Shown here: in pieces, positions 25,369 to 35,188 of the stretch
How the letters are laid out: each line of letters begins with the position of its first letter
Position numbering within the stretch: position 1 is the stretch's first letter
From: Flavobacterium agri
Lineage (GTDB): Bacteria > Bacteroidota > Bacteroidia > Flavobacteriales > Flavobacteriaceae
DNA: 64,000 bases
Reading direction: 5' to 3'
NCBI RefSeq assembly: GCF_013401995.1
Contig: NZ_JACBJI010000002.1
Location: 248,001-312,000 of the forward strand
The notes under the pieces: model-generated
The model's database searches: none
Told to the model about the DNA's origin: nothing
What the model saw: the letters and a program-made list of their open reading frames with translations, nothing else
Position numbers and translations under genes: made by a program

Positions 25369-26751
25369 TTATTCTATAGCAAGTTTGGTTCTGTACATAT
25401 TTCCCTGGCTGTCTTCGAGCATCACCATATAAACGCCTCGGGCCAAATCTCCTGTCGTGAAATGTCCGCCCAACGTGTTTTCGATGCGCTCGTCCACCAC
25501 GATTTTTCCGGTATTCTCGTACACCTTGAATTGTGCCGGATAAGGCAAATTCGGAGCATCGAGAAACACTTCGCCTTCGCTTGGGTTCGGGTAAAGGCGC
25601 ATGCCGTTGCGCGCAAAATCATCGGCACCTAAAGATGTGTCGATGATCCTGTAAATCGTGCCGCCTCCGTTCACGTATAATTCCCCGTTCATGCCCTGTC
25701 CGAAAGTCGTTATCGAACCTGCGAAATTCAGGTTGTTCGTCCACGTAATGGTACTTCCGCCCGCATTGATGGTCGCGAGTTCGCTGATGCAGTAATCGGC
25801 GAAGAAATATTTTCCGATGAAATTCGGGTACTGGCTGCCGCGATACACATAACCGCCCGTGACCGAACATCCGTTGGTGTCGTCATGCGTGTATTGCGCC
25901 AAAGGCATCACGTAATTCGAAGCCGGTTGGCAACCCGACGTGTTGTAAGGCACGTTTCCTTCATAACAGCGCCAGCCCAAATTCTGTCCGGGCGTTAGCG
26001 GAGACACAAGGTGGTTTACTTCCTCGATCGCGTTTTGACCGACATCGGCAATCCATAAGTCGCCGTTTTCCTTGTCGAACGACCATTTCCAGGGATTTCG
26101 CACACCTACATAAAAGATTTCGTCATTTCCGGCAATGCCTACAAAAGGATTCGTCGCCGGAATGCCGTATGGCGAAGCCGAATCGACATCGATACGCAAC
26201 ATTTTACCGAGGTTTTGAGTAAGGGTTTGGGCATTGTTGGGCGTATCGCCTCCGCCACCTCCGTCACCCATGCCGATGTACAGATAGCCGTCGGGCCCGA
26301 ATCTGAGCGATCCGCCGTTGTGGTTGCTGTTCGTAGGGTGAAGCACCGAGATGATAGGGAATCCGCTAGAAGCGTCGGCTACATCGGGATTCGCGCTTAC
26401 AGAATAACGCGAAACGACCAAAGCGCCGTCGCCTGTTCGGGTATAATACACGTAAAAGTAGCCATTGCTGGCATAATTCGGATGGAACGCCAAGCCAAGA
26501 AGCCCGCGTTCGCCGCCGGTAGCGATCGTAGCCGTGGTAAGCGTAAGAAAATTGGTAGCGTTGATTGTTCCAGTTGCGGGATTCAGGATTCGGATCGCGC
26601 CGCCTTGCTGTACGACAAACAACCGCGAATCTCCGGCGTTTTCAATCGCGATCGGCCCCGAAAATCCGGAAGCGACCGTCGTAAGGCCTATCGTTTGGCC
26701 CAACACGCTTATTCCCAACATCAAAAGCATAGTAGATAGAAGTGTTTTCAT
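25369..26751 (-). CDS. PQQ-type aldose sugar dehydrogenase (GSDH) with T9SS sorting domain
   Basis: The protein (460 aa) starts with a signal peptide (KTLLSTMLLMLGISVLGQ). It carries the six-bladed propeller of soluble glucose/sorbosone dehydrogenases, with GERGLLGLAFHPNY, NHNGGSLRFGPDGYLYIGMG and VGVRNPWKWSFD. These use pyrroloquinoline quinone and oxidise aldoses; whether this one does is inferred. The last ~80 residues (MRLYPNPSEGEVFLD ... MYRTKLAIE) are a T9SS sorting domain, so it is probably secreted or surface bound. Confidence 0.92.
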   Translation of the reverse strand: MKTLLSTMLLMLGISVLGQTIGLTTVASGFSGPIAIENAGDSRLFVVQQGGAIRILNPATGTINATNFLTLTTATIATGGERGLLGLAFHPNYASNGYFYVYYTRTGDGALVVSRYSVSANPDVADASSGFPIISVLHPTNSNHNGGSLRFGPDGYLYIGMGDGGGGGDTPNNAQTLTQNLGKMLRIDVDSASPYGIPATNPFVGIAGNDEIFYVGVRNPWKWSFDKENGDLWIADVGQNAIEEVNHLVSPLTPGQNLGWRCYEGNVPYNTSGCQPASNYVMPLAQYTHDDTNGCSVTGGYVYRGSQYPNFIGKYFFADYCISELATINAGGSTITWTNNLNFAGSITTFGQGMNGELYVNGGGTIYRIIDTSLGADDFARNGMRLYPNPSEGEVFLDAPNLPYPAQFKVYENTGKIVVDERIENTLGGHFTTGDLARGVYMVMLEDSQGNMYRTKLAIE

Positions 26752-26831
26752 GGCTATTGTTTTTTAGGTTGTCATAAAGATAATAGGAAATGTACAGACG
26801 ATTTAAGAGGAGTATGGTTCATACTTATATA

Positions 26832-27019
26832 ATTTACTGTAAAACAGCAATATAGTAAAATTTCGAATTATTGTTTTATCGACGAAGTGTTCAATAAATC
26901 CGACAAACTACATAAAATTGTTGTAGGTTTTTTCTTCCTTTTTGAAAAAACTTACAATTTCTCTAATAAAAATGGATAATTTTTAATTTGCTGTAAATCA
27001 GATTATTATATAGTAAAAT
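26832..27019 (+). repeat. Direct repeat AATTTRCTGTAAAWCAG ... ATATAGTAAAAT (two copies)
   Basis: Copy 1 at 26832-26862 and copy 2 at 26985-27019 share AATTTRCTGTAAAWCAG and then ATATAGTAAAAT, with a few more bases between the two parts in copy 2. They lie 153 bp apart and upstream of the promoter at 27076, as regulator sites might. Confidence 0.75.
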
Positions 27020-27024
27020 AGCAT

Positions 27025-27040
27025 ACTATAACGTTATAGT
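27025..27040. promoter_or_regulatory. Perfect 16-bp palindrome ACTATAACGTTATAGT
   Basis: ACTATAACGTTATAGT reads the same on both strands. Flanking CATACT and AGTATG extend the symmetry loosely. It lies about 35 bp before the -33 element at 27076, so it is a plausible operator. It follows the second direct repeat by 5 bp. Confidence 0.7.
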
Positions 27041-27075
27041 AAGTATGTAGGAAAAAAATTATTTAAAATTAAAAT

Positions 27076-27107
27076 TTGTGCATTTCGTCGATGATTATAT
27101 ACATTTG
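27076..27107 (+). promoter_or_regulatory. Promoter of the giant T9SS protein gene
   Basis: TTG at 27076-27078 and TACATTTG at 27100-27107 are 21 bp apart, which fits the Bacteroidetes form TTG-N17-23-TANNTTTG. The message would begin near 27114, so the start codon must lie after this, which supports the ATG at 27205. Confidence 0.75.
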
Positions 27108-27204
27108 GTCGATGATTTCTATTTGGGAGAAGTCAGACGAAAAACCTAAACAAACAATTTACCGTAAGACTACAAGTCTTAAAAACAATTCAACCTCAAT
27201 CTCA

Positions 27205-30200
27205 ATGAAAACAAACTACTTTAGCGACGTAACGACACCGAACTTCACCCGTTCGTTGATTTACACGCTGTTGTTCTTTTTCGCAAGTGCGTCCATGTGG
27301 GCGCAATGTCCTACGCCGCCCGGTAATCCTAACAATTACAGCACAGGATTCTGGACAGGTTATGTCTATTCCGGGCTCGATGCGAACAATCCGCCTCAAA
27401 ACACGTTCACGACTACGGTGTATCGCGGCTATATCACGTTGGCCGAACAGTTCGATTCCGATCTGGTCAACGCGGCTCCGACGGCTGCAACGGTTTGCGG
27501 CTCTTATCCCGATTCGTTTTCTGTGCGTTACAGGATGCGCCAAACCTTCACTCCGGGTTATTATTCGGTGACGATCGGAGGTGACGACGGCGTGAGATTG
27601 AGTATTGACGGTGGCGCGACTTGGGCCATGTCAGACTGGAACTATCATTCTTACCAAACTACAACTGCCACTTTGTACCTTTCAGGAACACTCGATATGG
27701 TTTTTGAAAGTTATGATCAAGGCGGACAATATCATGTGAGTTTTGCTTATTCGGCTTGTACCGATCCTTCGACGGCTCCAACTGCAATCTCGGGAACTAC
27801 AGACATCTGCGGCGCTTCTTCGACTACGCTTACCGCAACCGGCGGATATGCTGCGGCAGGTTCTACCTACCAATGGGGAACCGGAAATGTCGTCGGAAAC
27901 AACATCATCGCCGGACAAACAACCGCTTCGATTACAGTAAATCCCGCTGCGACAACAACCTATTGGGTCAGACGCCAGAATCCGGCACCTTGCGCGATGA
28001 CGACTTCGGGCGTAACGCAACAGGTGACGGTTACGCCAACGTCTACAGCTCCCACATCCATTACGGGAACTACCAGCATCTGTGCCGGAAGCAGCACCAC
28101 ACTAACCGCAAACGGAGGTGTTTTGGCCGCAGGTTCGGTTTACGAATGGGGAACCGGAAGTGTTGTCGGCGATAATACGATCGCAGGCCAGACAGGCGTT
28201 TCCATCACGGTTTCACCAACCGCTACAACCACATATTGGGTACGTCGCATCAATGGCGGCAACTGCGGAAGAACTGCAGGAGTTACCGCTACGGTAACGG
28301 TAACACCAGTTCCGGGCGATCAGGTTTCATACGCAACGAATTCATGGATCGGATATGTGTATTCGGGAATCGATGCGGCCAACCCGCCGGCGACTCCGTT
28401 TACGACCACGGTTTATCGCGGTACGATCGCAGAACCTGAAATTTTCGATTATAACTTGGGCACGGCAGCCATCAGCGGTGCGAACATTTGCGGCACGTAT
28501 GCCGGGAACTTCGCGATCCGTTTCAAGATGAGCAAAAACTGGACGGCTGGCTATTACACGTTCACGGTCGGTGGGGACGACGGTTACCGTTTCAGTATGG
28601 ACGGCGGCGCCACCTGGACGCTTTCCAACTGGGCCGATCACGGTTACGCTACATCATCTACGGCTAATCTTTATTTGAGCGGAAGCAAGGATTTCGTGAT
28701 CGAATTCTACGAAAGAGGCGGTGACACCCGCGTCACGTTCAATTATACGGCTTGTACCGATATTTCTACGGCTCCGACCTCGATTTCGGGAAACAATGCC
28801 ATCTGTAACGGAAGCTCTACTACTTTGACGGCTACCGGCGGTTATGCGGGTGCTTACGCCACGTATCAATGGGGAACGGGTGCGACAGTCGGCAACAACA
28901 TCATCACGGGACAAACGGCTGCTTCAATCACCGTAAACCCGAACTTGAATACGACTTATTGGGTGCGTCGAATCGACGGAACACCTTGTAACCTTACGAC
29001 TTCGGGCGTTACGCAAACGGTTACGGTTACGATTCCATCGACTGCACCGACTTCGATCACAGGAACTACGACCACTTGCGGCGGAAGCACGACTTTGACC
29101 GCGAACGGAGGAACGCTTGTAGCCGGAGGAGCGTACGAATGGGGGACGGGAACGGTCGGTTCGAACATCATTGCGGGTGCGACGGGCGTTTCCATTACGG
29201 TCACACCAACCGCCACGACTACCTATTGGGTGAGAAGAACGAGCCCGTCGCCTTGTAATACGCCAACGAACGCGGCTACGGTAACGGTAACGGTGAATGC
29301 GTCTTCTACAGCTCCGACGTCCATTTCGGGAAGCCCGTCACTTTGCAGTATTTCCGGAGTCACGCTTAGCGCGGATGGCGGAACGGCTGCTGCAGGCGCG
29401 ACCTACCAATGGGGAACGGGAGCGGTTGTCGGCAACAACGTGATTGTAGGCACGAACCAGACACTTTATGTAAACCCGGCGGCTACGACCGTATATTGGG
29501 TAAGACGATACGACGCCTCTTGCGCGACCTACACGACGGGTGTAACCGCAACGGTTTATAAAGGTTCGACCGGACCTTGGAGCATTGCCGGAGCGGGAAC
29601 AATCTGCGCGAACACGTCTACCGTTTTGACCGCTAACGGCGGAACACCCGGAACAGGAAGCATGTACCAATGGGGAACCGGAAATACGGCGGGACAAAAC
29701 ATCATCACCGGACAAACCGCCGCAACCATCACCGTAACACCGACCGCTACGACTACCTATTGGGTGCGTTTGGTCGACCAGGGACCATGTCCGGGAACGA
29801 CCGCGGTTTTCTATACGTTGAACACTTACGTGGCGCCAACCGCTCCGACCTCTATCACAGGCACGAATGTCTTGTGCTACGGAACAGGAGGAACGACGCT
29901 TTACTCAAACGGCGCTACTTTAGGCAGCAACGGCCAATATCAATGGGGAACGGGCGCGACTGTCGGCAACAACATCATTGCAGGCGCTGCGAGTAATAAT
30001 TATTACATCAATCCGAATGCGACCACTACCTATTGGGTGCGTGCTTACGATGCGACCTGCGGAACGTATACGGCAGGCGTGACTTATACGGTTACGGTTT
30101 CGACCGCTTCAACCAATCCGACGACGATTACGGCAACCAACAATACCGTTTGTTCTGGCGCAAGTACGACTTTGACCGCTTCGGGCGGAACTATAGGAAC

Positions 30201-33200
30201 CGGCGCGACTTATAACTGGGGAACGGGCTGGACGGTCGGACAAAACGTCATCGCCGGACAAACCGCAGCATCGATTACCGTAAGCCCGACGGCACAAACC
30301 GTGTATTGGGTGCGCCGCATCGATCCCACTCCTTGTAATACGCAAACAGGCGGACCGACGATTACGATCAACGTAACGACTTTGTCGACGGCTCCGACAG
30401 CACTTTCGGCAACTTCGCCGATCTGTTCGGGAACGCAAACGACGCTTACGGCGACGGGCGCTACTCTAGGCAGCGGCGGACAATACCAATTCGGTACGGG
30501 AAATACTGCAGGGGCGAACATCCTGAGCACACAAAACGGGAACACGTACAACGTGACGCCTGCCGCTACGACCACCTATTGGGTACGTACCGTAGACGCG
30601 AGTTGTTCGGGAACTTCTACCGCGGTTTATTTTACCATTACAGTGCATACGGCATCGACCGCTCCGACGGCAGTGACCGGAACGAACACCATCTGTTCGG
30701 GACAAAGCACGACCTTGACCGCTACGGGTGGAACATTGGGAACGGCAGGAAGCTACCAATGGGGTACGGGTACGGTCGGAAACAACATTATCGCAGGCGA
30801 AAATGGCGTTTCGATCACGGTCAGCCCGACGGCGACTACGACCTATTGGGTGCGTCGTCTCGATATCGCGCCTTGTAATACGACTACGGGCGGACAAACG
30901 AGAACCGTAACGGTTTCCGCTGCGGCGACAGCTCCGACGGCCATTACAGGTGCTCCGGCATCATCGGTTTGTGCCGGATCGAGTTATACCCTGACGGCTA
31001 CAGGCGGTTCGGGTGCGACTTACCAATGGGGAACGGGTACTGTCGGAAGCAACATCATTACGGGACAAACAGGCAATACCATCACAGTAACACCGACAGC
31101 GACGACTACTTATTGGGTTCGTCGCGTGCAGGCTGCACCGTGTACGGGATATACGGCCGAAGCGACGACTACCGTCGACATTACGGCCGCTCCGGGCAAC
31201 CCGTCGACTTTCGGTGCGAACCAATGGAACGTTTACGGATATTCTACAGGCGACATCACGCTTGCCACAGCGGTCTACGCCGGATATTACGTGTCTACCG
31301 ATTTGAGTTTCGACACACAGACCGGTACGAACAGCTGGAACAACAATTTATCGGTTTCGAGTTCTGCGGGTTGGAACGGATGTTCGGTTCCGGTGGACAA
31401 TTTCACATTCATCTACAAAAGAAGAGGTTTCCCTTGTGGAACTTATACCTTGGCACTCGCCAATTGGGATGACCAGGTTCGCGTATACGTAGACGGCAAC
31501 CTCGTATTCTCTTGCGACAACTGGAGCGGAGGCGGAGGCTGTAACAACGGCGCGATCACAGGAAGTTTCAACCTGACCAATACCTCCCAAATTGAAGTGC
31601 GCGTAAGGGAAAATGGCGGAGGCGCCAACCTCAAGATGAACTTCACCAAAACGGACGTTGCGTCAACTGCTCCGACCACCATTACCGGCGGGGGCGCTAC
31701 ATGTAACGGTGCGTCGGTCACGTTGACCGCTTCGGGAGGAACGATGGGCACGAATGGTTCGTTCCAATGGGGGACGGGAACCGTAGGACAGAATATCATC
31801 GCAGGTGAGGCTTCGGCATCGATCACGGTTTCTCCTACGGCTACGACCACATATTGGGTGCGCCGTCGTGACAGCCTGTGCGGATTGACTACCGTAGGCG
31901 TTACATCGACCGTAACCGTTTCCGGAGGAACGAATGCAGGAACGCTCGTGTCTCCTTCTACGGTCATCTGCCGCAATTCCATGCCGCAAAACATTACGTT
32001 GACGGGCTATACGGGAACCATCGTCAAATGGCAATATGCGAGCAACTCGACCTTTACTTCAGGCGTGACCGACATCGCGAACACGACAGATGTATTGACT
32101 TCGGCTCAAATGGGATCGATCCCGTCCACAAGATATTTCAGGGCTGCGGTGCAAAGCGGAATTTGTCCGGTGGCGTATACCGATCCGGTCGTGATCACGA
32201 TCCTTCCCGCAATCACCTATAATGGTACTTGGAGCGGAACTCCGACGGCGCTTACCCCGATCATCGTATCGGCCAATTTGAACCTGACTTCGAACATCAC
32301 GGCCTGTACATGTCAAGTGACCAACAACGCGACGATTACGGTGCAATCGAATGCGAACCTTATCGTAGAACGCGAGATCATCGTGGACGAAGGCTCGAAT
32401 ATCATCGTAGAAAGCAACGGAAGCATCGTCCAGATCGAAGACGACGCGGCAAACATTGGCGTAAGTACAGTTAAAAGAAACTCGGCTCCGATGAAGAATT
32501 ACGACTTCACATATTGGTCGTCACCGGTTCAGAACTTCACGCTTTACAACTTGTCGCCTTTGACTCGATTCGACAAATATTACAGCTTCAACCCTGTGAC
32601 CAACAACTGGGTAATCCATATGAACGGTGCGCAGGTGATGCAGCCGGGACGCGGTTACATCGTGCGTGCGCCTCTAGATTGGAGCGTGACCAATGCGACC
32701 CAAGGTGTTTATCACAGTTCGTTCGTGGGTGTTCCGAATACGGGAATCATCGCGGCGCCGATCGCTAAAGGTGCCGGAACATTCAACCTTGTCGGGAATC
32801 CGTATCCGTCGGCTATCGATATCGATTTGTTCCTGACCGATCCGGCCAACGAGAACCTCGTGAACGGCACGATTTATCTTTGGACGCACAACACGGCCAT
32901 CAGCGCGTCGATTCCAGGAAACGCACAATATAATTATACGGCAGACGATTATGCGAAATACAACCTCACCGGAGGCGTGAAAACAGCTAACCCTGCCATC
33001 ACGGGAGGTGTTGAACCAACGGGTAAGGTCGCTTCGGGCCAATCGTTCTTTATCGATACCAATCCGGCTTTGGCCAACGGTTCGTATACGGCGACCTTCC
33101 GCAATTCGATGCGCGTCACGAGCCAGAACGACCAATTCTTCAAGGTGGCCAACAACGCATCCGCTGCGACGGTACAAACCGTAGGGTTGGAAAAACACAG

Positions 33201-33867
33201 GGCTTGGATCAACATCCACAATGCCGATGGCGCTTACGACGAGATGCTTCTCGGATACATCCAGAACGCGACCAACGGACTCGATCGCTTGTTCGACGGG
33301 CCTATTTTCAACGGAGGCAATTTCATCAGCATCTACAGCTTCGTGAACAACGGCAAAATGTCGATACAAGGAAGAGCGTTGCCTTTTGATGTAGCCGATG
33401 TCGTGCCGATCGGATTCAAGACTTCGGTTCCGGGAACATTCACGATTTCGCTTGAGCATTTCGACGGACTGTTCCAAAACCAGAACGTCTATTTGCTCGA
33501 CAAGACCGATATGAGCTACCACAATTTGAGCGAAGCCGACTATTCGTTCACGTCGGCGACAGGAACGTTCGATTCGCGCTTCGAAATCCACTACCAGACG
33601 CCATCGCTTGGAATCGGCGACCATACGCCTAACGAGAATAGTGTGTACATCGTGAAATCGGACAAGCACATCGAAGTGAGTTCGGGCAATTACAACATGA
33701 CCGACATCCAGATTTTCGACCTTACAGGAAAGAAAGTCTACGAAAAGTCAGGCATCAACGCGACGTTGTTCAGTACCAAAGATCTGAACATCGCATCGCA
33801 GGTACTCATCGTGAAAGTGACGCTCGACAACGACGTGGTCATCACCAAAAAAGTAATTATGTATTAA
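27205..33867 (+). CDS. Giant secreted repeat protein with PA14-like and Ig-like modules and T9SS sorting domain
   Basis: I start at ATG 27205 (2220 aa). The N-terminus has an export signal (LIYTLLFFFASASMWAQ). Module order: PA14-like (about 36-185), two Ig-like repeats, PA14-like (372-519, with TVGGDDGYRFSMDGG), nine Ig-like repeats (520-1329), a third PA14-like module (1330-1487), one more repeat, a variant Ig domain, a ~450-residue region, and a T9SS sorting domain (about 2140-2220). The Ig-like units are about 80-90 residues and end in TTTYWVRR with a conserved Cys pair. PA14-like modules often bind sugars, so a surface adhesin is likely. No catalytic motif is visible. Confidence 0.9.
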   Translation: MKTNYFSDVTTPNFTRSLIYTLLFFFASASMWAQCPTPPGNPNNYSTGFWTGYVYSGLDANNPPQNTFTTTVYRGYITLAEQFDSDLVNAAPTAATVCGSYPDSFSVRYRMRQTFTPGYYSVTIGGDDGVRLSIDGGATWAMSDWNYHSYQTTTATLYLSGTLDMVFESYDQGGQYHVSFAYSACTDPSTAPTAISGTTDICGASSTTLTATGGYAAAGSTYQWGTGNVVGNNIIAGQTTASITVNPAATTTYWVRRQNPAPCAMTTSGVTQQVTVTPTSTAPTSITGTTSICAGSSTTLTANGGVLAAGSVYEWGTGSVVGDNTIAGQTGVSITVSPTATTTYWVRRINGGNCGRTAGVTATVTVTPVPGDQVSYATNSWIGYVYSGIDAANPPATPFTTTVYRGTIAEPEIFDYNLGTAAISGANICGTYAGNFAIRFKMSKNWTAGYYTFTVGGDDGYRFSMDGGATWTLSNWADHGYATSSTANLYLSGSKDFVIEFYERGGDTRVTFNYTACTDISTAPTSISGNNAICNGSSTTLTATGGYAGAYATYQWGTGATVGNNIITGQTAASITVNPNLNTTYWVRRIDGTPCNLTTSGVTQTVTVTIPSTAPTSITGTTTTCGGSTTLTANGGTLVAGGAYEWGTGTVGSNIIAGATGVSITVTPTATTTYWVRRTSPSPCNTPTNAATVTVTVNASSTAPTSISGSPSLCSISGVTLSADGGTAAAGATYQWGTGAVVGNNVIVGTNQTLYVNPAATTVYWVRRYDASCATYTTGVTATVYKGSTGPWSIAGAGTICANTSTVLTANGGTPGTGSMYQWGTGNTAGQNIITGQTAATITVTPTATTTYWVRLVDQGPCPGTTAVFYTLNTYVAPTAPTSITGTNVLCYGTGGTTLYSNGATLGSNGQYQWGTGATVGNNIIAGAASNNYYINPNATTTYWVRAYDATCGTYTAGVTYTVTVSTASTNPTTITATNNTVCSGASTTLTASGGTIGTGATYNWGTGWTVGQNVIAGQTAASITVSPTAQTVYWVRRIDPTPCNTQTGGPTITINVTTLSTAPTALSATSPICSGTQTTLTATGATLGSGGQYQFGTGNTAGANILSTQNGNTYNVTPAATTTYWVRTVDASCSGTSTAVYFTITVHTASTAPTAVTGTNTICSGQSTTLTATGGTLGTAGSYQWGTGTVGNNIIAGENGVSITVSPTATTTYWVRRLDIAPCNTTTGGQTRTVTVSAAATAPTAITGAPASSVCAGSSYTLTATGGSGATYQWGTGTVGSNIITGQTGNTITVTPTATTTYWVRRVQAAPCTGYTAEATTTVDITAAPGNPSTFGANQWNVYGYSTGDITLATAVYAGYYVSTDLSFDTQTGTNSWNNNLSVSSSAGWNGCSVPVDNFTFIYKRRGFPCGTYTLALANWDDQVRVYVDGNLVFSCDNWSGGGGCNNGAITGSFNLTNTSQIEVRVRENGGGANLKMNFTKTDVASTAPTTITGGGATCNGASVTLTASGGTMGTNGSFQWGTGTVGQNIIAGEASASITVSPTATTTYWVRRRDSLCGLTTVGVTSTVTVSGGTNAGTLVSPSTVICRNSMPQNITLTGYTGTIVKWQYASNSTFTSGVTDIANTTDVLTSAQMGSIPSTRYFRAAVQSGICPVAYTDPVVITILPAITYNGTWSGTPTALTPIIVSANLNLTSNITACTCQVTNNATITVQSNANLIVEREIIVDEGSNIIVESNGSIVQIEDDAANIGVSTVKRNSAPMKNYDFTYWSSPVQNFTLYNLSPLTRFDKYYSFNPVTNNWVIHMNGAQVMQPGRGYIVRAPLDWSVTNATQGVYHSSFVGVPNTGIIAAPIAKGAGTFNLVGNPYPSAIDIDLFLTDPANENLVNGTIYLWTHNTAISASIPGNAQYNYTADDYAKYNLTGGVKTANPAITGGVEPTGKVASGQSFFIDTNPALANGSYTATFRNSMRVTSQNDQFFKVANNASAATVQTVGLEKHRAWINIHNADGAYDEMLLGYIQNATNGLDRLFDGPIFNGGNFISIYSFVNNGKMSIQGRALPFDVADVVPIGFKTSVPGTFTISLEHFDGLFQNQNVYLLDKTDMSYHNLSEADYSFTSATGTFDSRFEIHYQTPSLGIGDHTPNENSVYIVKSDKHIEVSSGNYNMTDIQIFDLTGKKVYEKSGINATLFSTKDLNIASQVLIVKVTLDNDVVITKKVIMY

Positions 33868-33903
33868 GATACTTAGGTTGTTTTTAGTTGTTTAGTTTAG
33901 GTA

Positions 33904-33933
33904 AAAATCCCGCTTGGTTGGCGGGATTTTTTT
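33904..33933 (+). terminator. Terminator after the giant protein gene
   Basis: A 10-bp stem AAAATCCCGC / GCGGGATTTT with a 7-nt loop is followed by T residues. Confidence 0.9.
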
Positions 33934-33980
33934 GTTTGCAACCTTTTTTGCGTATACGGCATCCATTAAAGAAACACCAT

Positions 33981-34693
33981 ATGAGATCGTACGTCTATTT
34001 TTTCTTTCTTGTTTGCAATCTAGTGTATGCGCAAAACGATACGTTGATTTTTGGCAAGGTGAAATCGGTGCGCGAAAAACTGTATTTCCTCGATTCGATT
34101 CGTCAAAATGCCAAGCTTTTTTCGTCCGATGACGAATTCGGGCATATGGGTTTCGTAAGTCCCGAGGCGACGATTCGGCGATTTAATTTCCTTTGGAAAC
34201 GGTCGGCGGCAAGTCATTTTGTGAATTATTATCGCCAGTACGACGAGAATGGGTTGATGCAAATCGACAATTGGTTCAACAAAGACAATTCGGTGAGGAA
34301 CAAATACCGTTACGAGTACGACGAATACCAAAATAGGATAAGCGAGATATCGACACGCAACGACACATCTTTCTATCGCGAAAACGCTTGTTACGATTAT
34401 GACTGCAGATTGCTTTCTACAAGTGCTTTTTCCAACGTAATTTGAATACAAAAACAATCTGCTGCATACGTTTCGAAAAGAAACATATGTATCCCGAATG
34501 GTCGGAAACCATAGAATATGCTTACAACGCCAAAGGTTTGGTGAGCCGGGCTAAATTCACGTCTAACGGCAAGACCACAATTTGCGAATTCAAATACACA
34601 TTCGACCACAAAAACAACTGGATCGAACAAACCAAAACCGTCAATGGCAAACCTCTTTATTTGCGAAAGCGAACGATTACGTATTACGACTAA
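33981..34693 (+). pseudogene. Frameshifted YD-repeat-like exported protein gene
   Basis: Two frames continue one another. The first (33981-34445) has a signal peptide (RSYVYFFFLVCNLVYAQ) and ends in ...LLSTSAFSNVI. The second (frame read from 34442 to 34693) runs on with ...EYAYNAKGLVSRAKFTSNGK and NWIEQTKTVNGKPLYLRKR, typical of YD-type repeat proteins. The break is near 34434-34442. One added base would give SN-x-NLNTKT in a single frame. Either the gene is broken or a base is missing in the sequence. Confidence 0.7.
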
Positions 34694-35187
34694 ATCGGCT
34701 GCAAATTCTTGTCAAGCCAGATTTTTTCACGGCGGGTCGCATCCAAAACATCGATCTCCAACGCCATGGCGATGTGTTTGGCCTTTTCCATCGCATCGGT
34801 TTTGTCTTTGGTTTTGTAAAACGTAAAATGCTTGTTGCCGTAAAACACGTTGAGCACGATAAGTTGTTCGCGAAAGCTGGCCGAAGCGGTCACGACCGTC
34901 ACTTGCTGCGTTTCATGCGTACTGAATACCGAAACGTAATCGAACTTCGGGTTCGGTTGCCACTTTCCGAACTTGATGCCGAAAAGCGATTTCACCGTGC
35001 GGTATGTCTTGGCGTCGAGATCGAGTTCGGCGCCTTCGGTTGTCATGATTCCAAGCCCGAGAATAAGGAATATCAGGCTTAGGTAGTTCAACGAAAGCAA
35101 TCCGAAAAGGAAGAAAAGTACCAAAAGGCTTCCGATTGCGTATTTAAAAACGGGAACTTCTTTGGTGTACGAAATAATGGCGTTCAT
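34690..35187 (-). CDS. Hypothetical membrane protein
   Basis: The 165-residue protein has a hydrophobic hairpin near the N-terminus (about residues 15-50, YAIGSLLVLFFLFGLLSLNY). A soluble domain with beta and alpha parts follows (GKWQPNPKFDYVSVFST ... AKHIAMALEIDVLDATR). I recognise no family. It starts 1 bp after the stop of the ketoacyl synthase gene, so it is the last gene of that unit. Its end overlaps the frameshifted gene by 4 bp. Confidence 0.65.
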   Translation of the reverse strand: MNAIISYTKEVPVFKYAIGSLLVLFFLFGLLSLNYLSLIFLILGLGIMTTEGAELDLDAKTYRTVKSLFGIKFGKWQPNPKFDYVSVFSTHETQQVTVVTASASFREQLIVLNVFYGNKHFTFYKTKDKTDAMEKAKHIAMALEIDVLDATRREKIWLDKNLQPI

Positions 35188-35188
35188 A

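Larger units (their letters stand above)
26752..27204 (+). other. AT-rich control region before the giant secreted protein gene
   Basis: About 450 bp hold no gene. They contain two direct repeats (26832-26862 and 26985-27019), a 16-bp palindrome (27025-27040) and a good promoter (27076-27107), all listed separately. The sequence is much richer in A and T than the genes around it. The left end also holds the promoter of the leftward sugar dehydrogenase gene. Confidence 0.7.

Noticed and set aside
27772..31920. Regular repeats of about 250 bp resembling a CRISPR array or satellite
   Set aside because: They are in-frame protein repeats (Ig-like units of 80-90 residues) within one gene. There are no short identical repeats with unique spacers.
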